A stretch of 64,000 nucleotides of DNA from Stigmatella erecta. GTDB taxonomy: Bacteria > Myxococcota > Myxococcia > Myxococcales > Myxococcaceae. Positions 40,201-49,914 of the stretch are shown one piece after another; position 1 is the stretch's first letter; every line of letters starts with the position of its first letter. The stretch spans positions 248,001-312,000 of the forward strand of contig NZ_FOIJ01000010.1 of assembly GCF_900111745.1 (NCBI RefSeq), in the 5' to 3' direction. The notes beneath the pieces were generated by a model, which worked only from the letters and a program-made list of their open reading frames with translations, searched no databases and was not told the DNA's origin. Position numbers and translations under genes: made by a program.

Positions 40201-40763
40201 CCCGCCGTCGGCGAGCCAATCACCTGGAACTCCGCCACCTGGGCGCCCGTGGAGCCCGTGTTGGAGTTGAACTGGAGCCGCACCTCGCTCACGGTGGAGG
40301 TGACGGGGATCGTCACCTGGTTGCCCGTGGAGGGGTTGAAGGTGTAGTTGGCCGCGCCCACGAGCGTGGAGAAGGTGCTGGTGCTCGCGTTGTGGCCCAG
40401 CACGGTGATGTTCTGGGTGCGGGTGGCCCAGATGCTATCCGGGTTGAGCTGCAGCACGATGGACTTGATGTCGTGGTTGCTGCCCAGGTTCACCGTCAGC
40501 AGGTTGGGATAGGCATTGGGGGCGCCCTCCCAGTACGTGCCGCGGTTCCCGTCATTCGCGTTCGTGGCGTAATAGACCTGCGTATAGGAGGAGGCGGTGA
40601 TGGCCTTGCCCTGCGCGACGTTCGCGTCGGCGAAGGCTTCCACCTGGCCCAGCTCCTGCCGCGTCTGCGATTGGGGCTCGCAAGCGCTGAAAATCACTTG
40701 GGACACGAGCAGCGCGACGGCGCCGCCAGTCCTTTGCCAATGGGGGACGTTCCGTAATTTCAC
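37245..40763 (-). CDS. Modular lipoprotein GH87 alpha-1,3-glucanase (mutanase)
   Basis: A 1172-aa exported enzyme (lipobox IFSAC, Cys28). Domains: discoidin/F5-8C (about 43-190), InlB-repeat-like (192-258), CBM35 (267-391), two CARDB adhesion domains (397-510, 515-622), a second CBM35-like module (630-785), then a parallel beta-helix GH87 catalytic domain (about 790-1172). GH87 catalytic carboxylates sit as Asp956 (TGADGVNLC) and Asp979-Asp980 (NTGDDAFAIW), a 23/24-residue spacing matching characterised GH87 alpha-1,3-glucanases. Fungal cell-wall alpha-1,3-glucan, or bacterial mutan, is the expected substrate, so a role in fungal predation or nutrition is plausible. GTG 40763 with GGAGG five bases upstream. 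Confidence 0.9.
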   Translation of the reverse strand: MKLRNVPHWQRTGGAVALLVSQVIFSACEPQSQTRQELGQVEAFADANVAQGKAITASSYTQVYYATNANDGNRGTYWEGAPNAYPNLLTVNLGSNHDIKSIVLQLNPDSIWATRTQNITVLGHNASTSTFSTLVGAANYTFNPSTGNQVTIPVTSTVSEVRLQFNSNTGSTGAQVAEFQVIGSPTAGSATYALTVNNGSGSGAYAANTVVNITAAAPPSGQVFSAWTGGVAANFGNINAASTTYRTSAAATTISATYVPASQGGSRYEAESATLSGGAVVTTNHAGYTGSGFVEGYWTQGASTRFNVSVASAGWYDLGLRYGNGFAESNISYYVNGAKLGQSILPTTGNWDTWLTKTEVAYLNAGTNQVTYQYDAGDGANINLDALSLAATTAQKPDLSVSDIQWSSASSPPQQGEAITFKAVVKNSGTAASPSGVHKVSFRVGGQEVATSTLPTSTSLAAGASTTLTANSTWSTAFGTYPVTAVVDPDNTIAEFSDANNSLTKSLTVSQSPGPDLVVQSISWSPSTPSAGTAVSFTVNVANQGLNATTGNSVALRLVIDGSTTLTGATSSFLAAGASAAVTFSGTWTAANGNHTFVATVDPANAINEAVESNNTQSSSLYVGRGANVPWLQYEAESGRTNGTVQGPGRQLGTIAGEASGRKAVVLDATGEYVEWTTSAPANAIVVRNSMPDAAGGGGIQATLSLYVNGSKLGTLNLSSKEAWVYGDDATQYNNPSAGPPRRIYDESSKLLNTTIPAGATVRLQKDSGDTSPYYAIDFVDLELVAAPIAKPAGYVDVTQAGNGWEPAIPNDGKADDNAISQAIWAVEAGRFSGVYLPPGVYDQTNKIQVKGVTIQGAGLWHTRLYNASLAEDAGWGQTGFIITGDNAKFRDFAIFGATDGLRTQGGKAWVNSAFKNTVIENMWIEHVHCGYWVGGPSESTNLRISNVRIRNTGADGVNLCNGNKDSIIENSHARNTGDDAFAIWSARDLYPQPNINNVIRNCTVQLVWRAAAYAVYGGRGNRIENSIAYDVMTYPGLTVSSEFNPFPLESVTIDGLTLVRTGGTYWNGQQFGSIWLRADQTPTNGITIKNVDIVDPTYQGISIQSNGGSFANVAFENITINNPTTYGVQVLPTAQGGASFTNVTVNNAPSGKFANQAGGAFTVTKGTGNNW

Positions 40764-40811
40764 TCTGGCCTCCGGGGGATGCAGCGGTTCACAAACGGTC
40801 TGGCGAGGCCT

Positions 40812-40831
40812 GGCGTGTCCTGGGACACGCC
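40812..40831. promoter_or_regulatory. Perfect inverted repeat upstream of GH87 gene
   Basis: GGCGTGTCC-TG-GGACACGCC, a 9-bp palindrome 49 bases before the GH87 start. A related looser pair, GGGTGTCC (40894-40901) and TGACACCC (40925-40932), lies further upstream. These look like repressor/activator operators or a leader hairpin for the glucanase gene. Confidence 0.5.
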
Positions 40832-40969
40832 GCCTCTCGCCTTGCGCGGACAGAGGCATAAAACCGCTAAATCGGGTCACGGGCTTTTTTGAAGGGTGTC
40901 CGTTCTCGCTGGGAGAGCTGGTTTTGACACCCAGCGTCATGGCGGCGCGCGGGTGTAGCCTGGGGGGCG

Positions 40970-42076
40970 ATGAGGGTGACGCGGCTGGACATAGCGGGGT
41001 ACCGCTCGGTGAAGCGGATGGTGTTGCCGGTGCACCCGGTGACGGTGGTGGTGGGGGCCAACGGGAGCGGGAAGACGAACCTGTACCGCGCGCTGCACCT
41101 GCTGCAGGCGGCGGCGGAGGGGCGGCTGGCGCGGACGCTGGCGGAGGAGGGTGGCGCGCCGAGCGTGGTGTGGGCGGGGCCGCGCGAGGCCAAGCAGCCG
41201 GTGCGGATGCGGGTGGGGGTGTCGCTGGAGGACGAGCTGGCGTACGAGCTGAGCTGCGGCCTCGTGCCGAAGGACCCCTCCGAGCGCTTCAGCCTGTTCG
41301 TGCTGGACCCGGAGGTGAAGGAGGAGCACCTCTGGGCGCTGTCCGGCGGGCGGCGGGCGGTGCTGATGGAGCGCAAGGACCGGACGGTGTTCCTGAGGGA
41401 CGCGGAGGGCCAGCGCGTGACGTTCCCCTCGCAGCTGTGGAGCGCCGAGTCGGTGCTGGATCAGCTCGCCGAGCCCCACCGCTTCCCCCGGCTGACGGAG
41501 CTGCAGCGGGCGCTGAGCGCGTGGCGCTTCTACCACCAGTTCCGCACGGACCTGGACGCGCCCTCCCGGCACCCGCAGATTGGCGTCCGGACGACGGCGC
41601 TGGCGCCGGACGGGAGGGACCTGGCGGCGGCGCTGGGCACCATCCGGGAGATTGGCGACCGGCGGGGGCTGGAGCGGGCGCTGGAGGATGCGTTCCCGGG
41701 GGCGGTGCTGGAGGTGAAGGCCCCGCAGGGCCGCTTCAGCCTGGCGCTGCACCTGCCGGGGCTGAGCCGGCCCATGGAGGCCAGCGAGCTGTCGGACGGG
41801 ACGCTGCGCTACCTGTGCCTGCTGGCGGCGTTGCTGAGCCCCCGGCCCCCGCCGTTCCTGGCGCTGAACGAGCCGGAGACGAGCCTGCACCCGGAGCTGC
41901 TGGGGCCCTTGGCCCGGCTCATCGTGGAGGCGGCGAAGCACAGTCAGATCTGGATCACCACGCACGCGGAGCCGCTCGCGGAGGCCATCTGCCGCCGCAC
42001 GGGGTACGAGCCCGTCCGGCTGGTGAAGCGCGCGGGGGCCACGGAGGTGGAGGGCGCGAAGGTGGGCGAGGACTGA
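40970..42076 (+). CDS. SMC/RecF-like AAA ATPase (COG4637-type)
   Basis: A 368-aa P-loop ATPase. N-terminus MRVTRLDIAGYRSVKRMVLP, Walker A VVGANGSGKTN, signature-like ELSDGTLRYLCLLAALLS, Walker B LALNEPETSLHPE and a H-loop WITTHAEPLAEAI. The layout is that of the stand-alone predicted ATPases related to RecF and OLD ATPase domains, but without a TOPRIM domain. Role unknown: DNA repair and defence are both possible. GGGGGG precedes the ATG. A membrane protein gene begins 93 bases downstream on the same strand. Confidence 0.87.
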   Translation: MRVTRLDIAGYRSVKRMVLPVHPVTVVVGANGSGKTNLYRALHLLQAAAEGRLARTLAEEGGAPSVVWAGPREAKQPVRMRVGVSLEDELAYELSCGLVPKDPSERFSLFVLDPEVKEEHLWALSGGRRAVLMERKDRTVFLRDAEGQRVTFPSQLWSAESVLDQLAEPHRFPRLTELQRALSAWRFYHQFRTDLDAPSRHPQIGVRTTALAPDGRDLAAALGTIREIGDRRGLERALEDAFPGAVLEVKAPQGRFSLALHLPGLSRPMEASELSDGTLRYLCLLAALLSPRPPPFLALNEPETSLHPELLGPLARLIVEAAKHSQIWITTHAEPLAEAICRRTGYEPVRLVKRAGATEVEGAKVGED

Positions 42077-42169
42077 GGGGGCAGGCAGGCGGCTTCACCG
42101 GGAGGAATTCGCGCCGTCATGGCGGGGGCGTAGACTGGCGTCCTGTCCGGTGAATCCAGGGAGCCCCCG

Positions 42170-43774
42170 ATGAACAAGAGCGGCGCAGGGCCAGGCGGCA
42201 AGACGCTGGCGTCCGAGGGCGCGGAGACGGTGTGGCAGCGCGGGTGGGGCCTGCTCCAGCGCATCGTGGGGTGGGGCCTGCTCGTCGTGGCCCTGGTCAT
42301 CGTGGCCCTCTATTTCCTGTGGAGCGTCCCGGGGGATGCGCCGCCCCCGCCGGGGTTCCTGGGGGGCGTGCACCAGGTGATGGTCCGGCTGCGCGAGGGC
42401 AAGGATGCGGCCGGGGTCTTCCTGCTCATCGTGGCGCTCTGGGCCTGCTCCCAGTTTCTGTTCCTCAAGAAGGAGAGCGACGGCGTCCGGGCCGTGCTGG
42501 GCCTGGTGCTGGGCGGGCTCGTCTTCATTGGCCTGGGCGGGCACATGCTGTCGCACCAGACGCTGTGGGGCTGGGGGCTGGCGGTGCTGCCGGCCATGCT
42601 GGTGGTCCACCACGGGCTCTACCTGGGGCGCATCAAGCCGCACTTCCTGCCGGAGGAGTTCAAGGCGCACCCCGAGAAGGTGGGGCTCGACCGCTACAAC
42701 CTCAAGGACCTGGTCGAGGCGAGCGACCGGTACTTCAACGCCAGCAACATCGCGCTGCGCTACGGCTTGCCGGCGCTGGCCATCCTGGCCATCGGGGCCA
42801 TCCTCTTCCACAGCCTCAACCCCGTGACGGGCTGGGCGCTGGAGAGGGTCCTCGAGGGGGAGATCCTCGGGCCGCAGGGCAAGGAGGTCCGGTTGTGGAT
42901 CTCCCCGCCAACGCTGGAGGCGGCCCGGTACGGGGCGGCGGGGGCGTACGTGTACGTGCTGCTGTACCTGGGGCAGCGGGGCTTCCGGCATGACATCTCC
43001 AGCGGCTCGGCGCTCTGGTGCGCGGTGACGCTGGGGCTCGGGCCCATCCTGGCGGCGGTGTTCTCCACGGTGTGGGTGGGCGAGGCGGGCGCGGGGGCCA
43101 CGGGCTGGGGCACGCGGGCCCTGTACTTTGGCGTGGGCCTGTCCCCGCGGCACCTGGCGCAGCAGGTGACTCGCCTGGTCCAGCGCGTGGTCGTGGATTC
43201 GGAGAAGGGGGGCCTGAAGGACCGCACCATTCCCCTGACGGTCATCCGGGGCATCACCCCGCTCATCGCGGAGCGGCTCTCGGAAGAGGGCATCTACGAC
43301 GCGGTGGGCATGGCCATGGCGGATCCGATGCGGCTCCAGCGCAACACCAACTTCGACAAGCACCAGATCCTCGCCTGGATTGACGCCGCCCTGCTGGTGC
43401 ACGCGCTGCCCGGGTCCTGGGAAGTCCTGGAGAGCAAGGGCATCCGGGGCGCGAGGGACCTGGTCTGGTACACCTATGACACGGGGCCCGAGGCGGACCA
43501 TGGCTTCAAGCAACTGGCCAGCGGGGTGCTGGACGAGAGCCTCCTGAAGGACGTGGCGTGGCGCCTGGCGCAGGACGCGCAGGCCCAGCGCATCCAGCTG
43601 CTGTACCAGCTCGTCAACATGCAGATGGAGGACGAGCTGGCTTCCACCCAGCCGCCGTCCTTCGAGGCGCCCCCGGGGCTGGCGCTGGCCGCCCCCCAGC
43701 TTCAGGGCGCGGCGTTGCCCGTGGAGCCGGAGCCCGCCCCGGAGCCGGAGGAGAAGCGGGCTTCCAAGGCCTGA
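42170..43774 (+). CDS. Polytopic membrane protein with cytoplasmic HhH-like domain
   Basis: A 534-aa protein, not recognised as a named family. Six or seven hydrophobic segments fall between residues 30 and 325 ([79 protein letters not shown]). The soluble C-terminal half contains [20 protein letters not shown], resembling a helix-hairpin-helix/DUF4332-like DNA or protein-binding motif, then helices rich in Gln/Leu and a Pro/Glu tail. A role at the membrane is clear; function is not. The 3' end overlaps rpiB by 73 bases in convergent orientation. Confidence 0.78.
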   Translation: MNKSGAGPGGKTLASEGAETVWQRGWGLLQRIVGWGLLVVALVIVALYFLWSVPGDAPPPPGFLGGVHQVMVRLREGKDAAGVFLLIVALWACSQFLFLKKESDGVRAVLGLVLGGLVFIGLGGHMLSHQTLWGWGLAVLPAMLVVHHGLYLGRIKPHFLPEEFKAHPEKVGLDRYNLKDLVEASDRYFNASNIALRYGLPALAILAIGAILFHSLNPVTGWALERVLEGEILGPQGKEVRLWISPPTLEAARYGAAGAYVYVLLYLGQRGFRHDISSGSALWCAVTLGLGPILAAVFSTVWVGEAGAGATGWGTRALYFGVGLSPRHLAQQVTRLVQRVVVDSEKGGLKDRTIPLTVIRGITPLIAERLSEEGIYDAVGMAMADPMRLQRNTNFDKHQILAWIDAALLVHALPGSWEVLESKGIRGARDLVWYTYDTGPEADHGFKQLASGVLDESLLKDVAWRLAQDAQAQRIQLLYQLVNMQMEDELASTQPPSFEAPPGLALAAPQLQGAALPVEPEPAPEPEEKRASKA

Positions 43775-44196
43775 ACCTTGGACAGCCGGCGCGCGTGGCG
43801 CTCCTCCCCGGTGAAGCGGGCGGAGAGGAACGCGCGCACCAGGTCCTCCGCGAGCGCCACGCCGATGACGCGGGCGCCCAGCACCAGCACGTTCATGTCG
43901 TCATGCTCGACGCCCTGGTGCGCCGAGTAGGTGTCATGGCACAGGCCCCCGCGCACGCCGGGCATCTTGTTGACGGCGATGGAGGCGCCCACGCCGCTGC
44001 CGCAGATGAGGATGGCCCGGTCCACTTCGCCTTGGCGCAGGGCCTCGCCCACCGCCTGGGCACAGTCCGGGTAGTCCACGGGCGCGGTGCTGTGCGTGCC
44101 CTTGTCCACGAGGGTGTGGCCCGCGTTCTCCAGGGCCTTCAGCAGCCAGCTCTTCAGCTCGAACCCCGCATGGTCGGCGGCCAGGGCGATGCGCAT
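43702..44196 (-). CDS. rpiB: Ribose-5-phosphate isomerase B
   Basis: A 164-aa LacAB/RpiB-family isomerase that interconverts ribulose-5-phosphate and ribose-5-phosphate in the cytoplasm. [15 protein letters not shown] (phosphate/His region), [35 protein letters not shown] with the catalytic Cys, [15 protein letters not shown] and [11 protein letters not shown] are family features. A Gly/Ser tail is extra. The gene starts 74 bases after the transketolase stop on the same strand, so the two pentose-phosphate genes likely form one unit. The 3' end overlaps the convergent membrane-protein gene by 73 bases. Confidence 0.93.
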   Translation of the reverse strand: MRIALAADHAGFELKSWLLKALENAGHTLVDKGTHSTAPVDYPDCAQAVGEALRQGEVDRAILICGSGVGASIAVNKMPGVRGGLCHDTYSAHQGVEHDDMNVLVLGARVIGVALAEDLVRAFLSARFTGEERHARRLSKVQALEARFSSGSGAGSGSTGNAAP

Positions 44197-44270
44197 GGAC
44201 GGCTCCTCGGAACGGCGTGGGGGAGAGGGGCCTGGAGGACACGCGTGCTCCAGGCCCCGGGGGACAGCGG

Positions 44271-46325
<2,055 letters not shown>

Positions 46326-46519
46326 GGGAAGTCCTTGGTTTACGCGGACGCACAATGCCGCAAGCGCGGCCCTTTCGCCGCAGAAAGGCGCAGGACGGAG
46401 GCCCTGGCATGTCAGACGGGGCCCGTAGACTTGAGGGAAATGAAGCCGAACGTTGTTCGTATCAGGAAAACAGGAGACGGCACGTCCAGGAGGGCAGTCC
46501 TCGTTTAGGGGGGTAATTG

Positions 46520-46627
46520 ATGATTCATCTGTTCATTCCTGCGCTGTTGGTGCTGTGGGTGGCGTGGGCGGTCCCGCGCTCCCGGCGCCGCATGCGCCGG
46601 TTCAAGGTGGGCGCTCGCGCCCGGTAA
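46520..46627 (+). CDS. Very small single-pass membrane protein (35 aa)
   Basis: A 35-codon open frame: a hydrophobic helix (MIHLFIPALLVLWVAWAVP) followed by a strongly basic tail (RSRRRMRRFKVGARAR). The ATG has GGGGGG six bases upstream and the TAA is at 46625-46627. The hydrophobic-then-Arg pattern suggests a true small membrane protein with a cytoplasmic tail that could bind nucleic acid or phospholipid. No homologue is recalled. It lies between the divergent transketolase and the AlaLys-rich protein gene. A 22-codon frame (46440-46508) with a weak site lies just upstream and is not called. Confidence 0.5.
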   Translation: MIHLFIPALLVLWVAWAVPRSRRRMRRFKVGARAR

Positions 46628-46682
46628 GGGCAGGCCGCGCCGAGCCGTCCGGGACCGCGGCCCCACCCGCTGAAAGCGGTTA

Positions 46683-46746
46683 CATGTCTGTAGACAGGCC
46701 CCGGGGGAAGTTGGGACCCCCAGGGCCCTGTCCAGAGACAGACATG
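46683..46746 (+). repeat. Long imperfect hairpin upstream of the AlaLys-rich gene
   Basis: CATGTCTGT (46683-46691) pairs perfectly with ACAGACATG (46738-46746); ACAGGCCC (46694-46701) pairs with GGGCCCTGT (46723-46731) with one bulge; GGGGG/CCCCC closes the centre. The 64-base stem-loop sits 49 bases before the start of the downstream gene and has no T-tract. It could be a leader hairpin or an operator. Confidence 0.65.
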
Positions 46747-46794
46747 AAAGGCTGTTTTCCACACCGGGACTTATCGGTGTATACACAGCGCCAC

Positions 46795-47451
46795 ATGTCC
46801 TTCGAGAAAGCCCTTCGAGAAATGATTCGGGTTGAGCTGACGACCCAGCTGCGGCCCCTCCAGAAGTCCATTGCAGGCCTTGAGAAAGGCCTGGGGCATC
46901 TTGAGCGCCTGCGCTCGATGACCGCGAAGCTGGCCCCGCTGGCGGCCTCTCAGGGGTTGAAGCTCCCGCTGCCTCTGGTGCGGGGCGCGGGGCGGCCGGC
47001 CGCGGGCAAGGCCATGGGCAAGGCCGAGGCGAAGGCGGCCCCCGCGAAGGCAGCCTCCGTGAAGGCAGCCCCCGCGAAGGCGGCCCCTGTGAAGGCAGCC
47101 CCCGCGAAGGCCCCGGCCGGGGCGGCGCGGTCCTCGGGCAAGGGGGCCTCGGCCGCGGCCGCATCGTCCGGTGCGTGCGCGGTCATCGGGTGCAAGCGCC
47201 CGAGCCGGTCCAAGGGCTACTGCTCGGCGCACTACCAGAAGCTGCGGCTGCTCATCCGGACGGACCGCCGCCCCTCGGACTGGGGCGACAACGCGCCGCC
47301 GCAGTCCGCCAAGGACGTGAAGCTGCCCCGGGGGCGGGCGGCCGCCCAGGAGCGCCAGGCCGAGCCGCGGCAGGAAGAGCCGAAGGAGCCGCCCAAGCCC
47401 AAGGCGTGGGTGCGCAAGAAGGGCGCGCCGGGGATGATCTCCCTGAACTGA
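46795..47451 (+). CDS. AlaLysPro-repeat protein with Cys/His zinc-knuckle-like motif
   Basis: A 218-aa protein. Residues 1-60 form an amphipathic helix (EKALREMIRVELTTQLRPLQ). Then comes a histone-H1-like linker of repeats such as KAAPAKAASVKAAPAK. The conserved-looking module CAVIGCKRPSRSKGYCSAHYQKLRLLIRTDR has C-x(4)-C-x(9)-C-x(2)-H spacing, compatible with zinc binding. A basic tail ends in KAWVRKKGAPGM. DNA or RNA binding is plausible from charge (estimated pI very high), but not shown. ATG 46795 chosen; the ATGs at 46684 and 46744 lie in the upstream hairpin. Confidence 0.75.
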   Translation: MSFEKALREMIRVELTTQLRPLQKSIAGLEKGLGHLERLRSMTAKLAPLAASQGLKLPLPLVRGAGRPAAGKAMGKAEAKAAPAKAASVKAAPAKAAPVKAAPAKAPAGAARSSGKGASAAAASSGACAVIGCKRPSRSKGYCSAHYQKLRLLIRTDRRPSDWGDNAPPQSAKDVKLPRGRAAAQERQAEPRQEEPKEPPKPKAWVRKKGAPGMISLN

Positions 47452-47544
47452 GGGGCGAGGGAGCGGCGCGCATGACGAGGGCCTCCCAACACGCCAGGTC
47501 GCGCGGCCGTTGACAGACCTGCCGGGGGATGGGATTCGGGCGGC

Positions 47545-48054
47545 ATGAGCGAGCAAGGTTATCCGGTCACCGTGGCGGTTCAGCGTCCCGATGGCCGCGT
47601 GGAGCACGTGCGCGTGGGCACGGCATACAAGAGCGAGGAGGGGTTCTCCCTGCGCATGGGCGAACTCTCCATCGGTGCGGTTCCGGACGCGGCCTCTTCC
47701 GCGCCCCGCCGGGCCGCGAGCAGCGCGGGGGCGGGCGGCGGTGGTGGCGGTGGCGGCGGCGGCGGCGGCGGCGATGGGGCCATGTTCCCCAACTACGGCC
47801 GCAGCAAGGGAGGCGCCATCTACGGGGCCACCATGCAGGACCTGGAGTATTACGCCAATGGCGCGCGGCGCTCCCTGGCCGACCCGAGCAAGTCCCGGTG
47901 GCATGACAAGGAGCGGTCGCTGCTGGCGAGCATCGAGGCGGAGATTGCCCGGCAGCGAGGCGGAGACGCGGACGCCCCCCGGGCCGGAGGCTTCGGCCAT
48001 TCGCCGGGAGACGGCGAGCCGCCGCCGCACACCGATGACGACATTCCCTTCTAA
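47545..48054 (+). CDS. Poly-Gly protein ending in an SSB-type DDDIPF tip
   Basis: A 169-aa protein. N-terminal strand region (VTVAVQRPDGRVEHVRVGTAY), a polyglycine tract (about 64-76), then YGRSKGGAIYGATMQDLEYYANG and a helical segment, a Pro/Gly/Asp tail and the C-terminal end HTDDDIPF. The last six residues equal the acidic-hydrophobic tip of E. coli SSB, which recruits DNA-repair proteins, yet no OB-fold SSB domain is visible. The stop overlaps the next gene's start by 20 bases. TTGACA lies at 47510-47515, but no good -10 was seen. Confidence 0.75.
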   Translation: MSEQGYPVTVAVQRPDGRVEHVRVGTAYKSEEGFSLRMGELSIGAVPDAASSAPRRAASSAGAGGGGGGGGGGGGGDGAMFPNYGRSKGGAIYGATMQDLEYYANGARRSLADPSKSRWHDKERSLLASIEAEIARQRGGDADAPRAGGFGHSPGDGEPPPHTDDDIPF

Positions 48055-49606
48055 ACCCACGGGGTGGGCGGCTGCCTTCGGGGCGGGGGTGGCCACCGCC
48101 CTGGTGGTGGTGCCCCTGGCGCTGTGTGCGGGCGTGGGGCTGGGCGCGCTCTCCTCGAACACGGTGAGGGCCGCGGTGCCCGCGCTGCTCGTGGTGGGGC
48201 TGGTGCCCCCGCTGGCGGTGGTGGGAATGGAGGCCTGGGTGCGCCGCCGGATGGGCGCGGCCCCTGGGCGGACCGGGCTGGCGGTGGGGCTGGCCCTGGG
48301 GACGCAGGTGCTGGTGCTGGCGGGGGCCATCGGGCTGCATGCCTCCGCGCGGCGGCCCGGCGACGCGGCCCTGCTCACCGGCGTCCTGGCGGTGCTCTTG
48401 CCCGCGGGCGTGACGGGGGCGCTGAGGGCCCGGAGGCGCTCCGGCGCGGCGGCCCTGGGCGCCTCGGGGGCGAGCCTGCCGCTGTGCCTGGTGTTGCTGG
48501 GGCTGCCGGGCGGGGCGGACGCCGGGTGTCCCGAGCGGGCCCTCTGGCCCACGCAGGACTGGGCCTCGGCGCCCTTGCCGGCCGGGCATGAGCCCGCGCT
48601 GCGGGCCTTCGAGGCGTATGCCTTTACCCGGAAAGAGCCTGCCGGGGAGCGCCAGGGGATCCGCACGGACGGGGTGCTCATCCTCCACCAGGGGCGTCTG
48701 GTGTACGAGCGCTATGCGCCCGGCTGGACGGCACGGAAGCGGCACCTGGGCTGGTCCATGGCCAAGAGCGCCACCAATGCCCTCACGGGCCTGGCGGTGG
48801 CCCAGGGCGCGCTGGCGCTGGAGGACTCCATCTGCCAGTACGTGAAGGCCACGCGGGAGTCCGCCTGTGCCATCCAGGTGCGGCACCTGCTGGAGTTCGC
48901 CTCGGGATTGGACTGGCAGGAGGGCTACGAGAACGGCCCGCTCCAGACGTCCTCGGTGCTGGCGATGCTCTACGGCGAGGGCCACGCGGACATGGTGGCC
49001 TTCATCACGTCCCACGCGCAGCGGGACGCGCCGGGCACGAGCTGGGAGTACTCCTCGGGGGACACCACGCTGCTGGCGGCGGTGGTGGGCTCGGCGATGC
49101 GCCCCCATCAGCCCGAGGGCTGGGAGTGGCGGCTGCTGTTCGAGCCGCTGGGCATGCGCAGCGCGGTGTGGGAGCGCGACGGCCAGGGCGCCCTGGTGGG
49201 CTCCTCGCTCCTGTACGCCACGCCGCGGGACTGGGCGAAGCTGGGCTTTCTCTTCCTGAATGACGGGTGCTGGGAGGGCCAGCGGCTGCTGCCCGAGGGC
49301 TGGGTGGCCCGGTCCACCGCCGTGTCCGAGCCGCTCCGGAAGAAGCGGTTGTATTGGGATCCGGGGGATGTGCAGGGCTGGCAACTGTGGCTCAACCGCC
49401 GCGTGCCGGGCGTGCAGGACGAGAAGCCCTGGCCGCACGTGCCCGAGGATGCCTATGCCCTGCGCGGGCACTGGGGGCAATCCGTCACCGTTATTCCCTC
49501 GCTGGATGTGGTGGTGGTGCGCATGGCCGACGACCGGGAGCCGGGCGCCTTCGCGCTGGATGCCTTTCTGGCCCGGGCCCTGGCGCTGGTGGGGCAGCCG
49601 CCATGA
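48035..49606 (+). CDS. Membrane-anchored serine beta-lactamase-family hydrolase
   Basis: A 523-aa protein. Residues 1 to about 165 hold four hydrophobic helices (GVATALVVVPLALCAGVGL, AAVPALLVVGLVPPLAVVG, LALGTQVLVLAGAIGL, ALLTGVLAVLLPAGVTG). The rest is a penicillin-binding/class-C-like hydrolase: catalytic Ser241 in WSMAKSATN (S-x-x-K), WEYSSGDTTLL with Tyr but Ser rather than Asn in the Y-x-N position (as in NylB/esterase-type members), and LRGHWGQSVTVIP as the third motif. Substrate unknown: amide, ester or peptidoglycan. It overlaps the preceding gene's stop by 20 bases and the following lipoprotein by 4. Confidence 0.85.
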   Translation: MTTFPSKPTGWAAAFGAGVATALVVVPLALCAGVGLGALSSNTVRAAVPALLVVGLVPPLAVVGMEAWVRRRMGAAPGRTGLAVGLALGTQVLVLAGAIGLHASARRPGDAALLTGVLAVLLPAGVTGALRARRRSGAAALGASGASLPLCLVLLGLPGGADAGCPERALWPTQDWASAPLPAGHEPALRAFEAYAFTRKEPAGERQGIRTDGVLILHQGRLVYERYAPGWTARKRHLGWSMAKSATNALTGLAVAQGALALEDSICQYVKATRESACAIQVRHLLEFASGLDWQEGYENGPLQTSSVLAMLYGEGHADMVAFITSHAQRDAPGTSWEYSSGDTTLLAAVVGSAMRPHQPEGWEWRLLFEPLGMRSAVWERDGQGALVGSSLLYATPRDWAKLGFLFLNDGCWEGQRLLPEGWVARSTAVSEPLRKKRLYWDPGDVQGWQLWLNRRVPGVQDEKPWPHVPEDAYALRGHWGQSVTVIPSLDVVVVRMADDREPGAFALDAFLARALALVGQPP

Positions 49607-49911
49607 GGCGGATGGTGTGGCTGGGCATGGGGGCGGCGGGGCTCGTGGCCTGTGAGGGCGGGGACCGGCGCTTGTATGACAACAATGACTTGCGGCTCGT
49701 GACGGCCTACACGGCGAAGGATGCGTGCTCCTGTCTGTTCGTGGCGGAGCAGGACGAGGCCTTCTGCCGGGCCTGGGTTCAGGCCCGCCCCGCCGTGGCG
49801 CACCTGCGCATCGACGCGGAGCGGAAGGCGGTGGAGACCTCGGCGCTGCTGCTCTGGGGCGCCCGGGCGCGCTTCGTGGATGCGCGCACCGGGTGCGTGC
49901 TGGAGGAGTAG
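49603..49911 (+). CDS. Small lipoprotein
   Basis: A 102-aa lipoprotein (MRRMVWLGMGAAGLVACEGG, lipobox LVAC). The mature part has a conserved-looking LRLVTAYTAKDACSCLFVA and CRAWVQARP, with Cys residues at DACSC, EAFC and TGCV that could form disulfides. Function unknown. Its ATG overlaps the stop of the serine-hydrolase gene (ATGA), implying coupled translation and a shared envelope function. Confidence 0.75.
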   Translation: MRRMVWLGMGAAGLVACEGGDRRLYDNNDLRLVTAYTAKDACSCLFVAEQDEAFCRAWVQARPAVAHLRIDAERKAVETSALLLWGARARFVDARTGCVLEE

Positions 49912-49914
49912 GGG

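Noticed and set aside
37221-40757. 1178-codon plus-strand open frame opposite the GH87 gene
   Set aside because: Arg/Gly/His/Val-rich antisense product of a high-GC gene. The minus strand has a lipobox, ordered domains, a ribosome site and a terminator.
46440-46508. 22-codon frame with weak ribosome site
   Set aside because: Very short, with no hydrophobic or conserved feature. Kept only as part of the leader observation, not as a gene.
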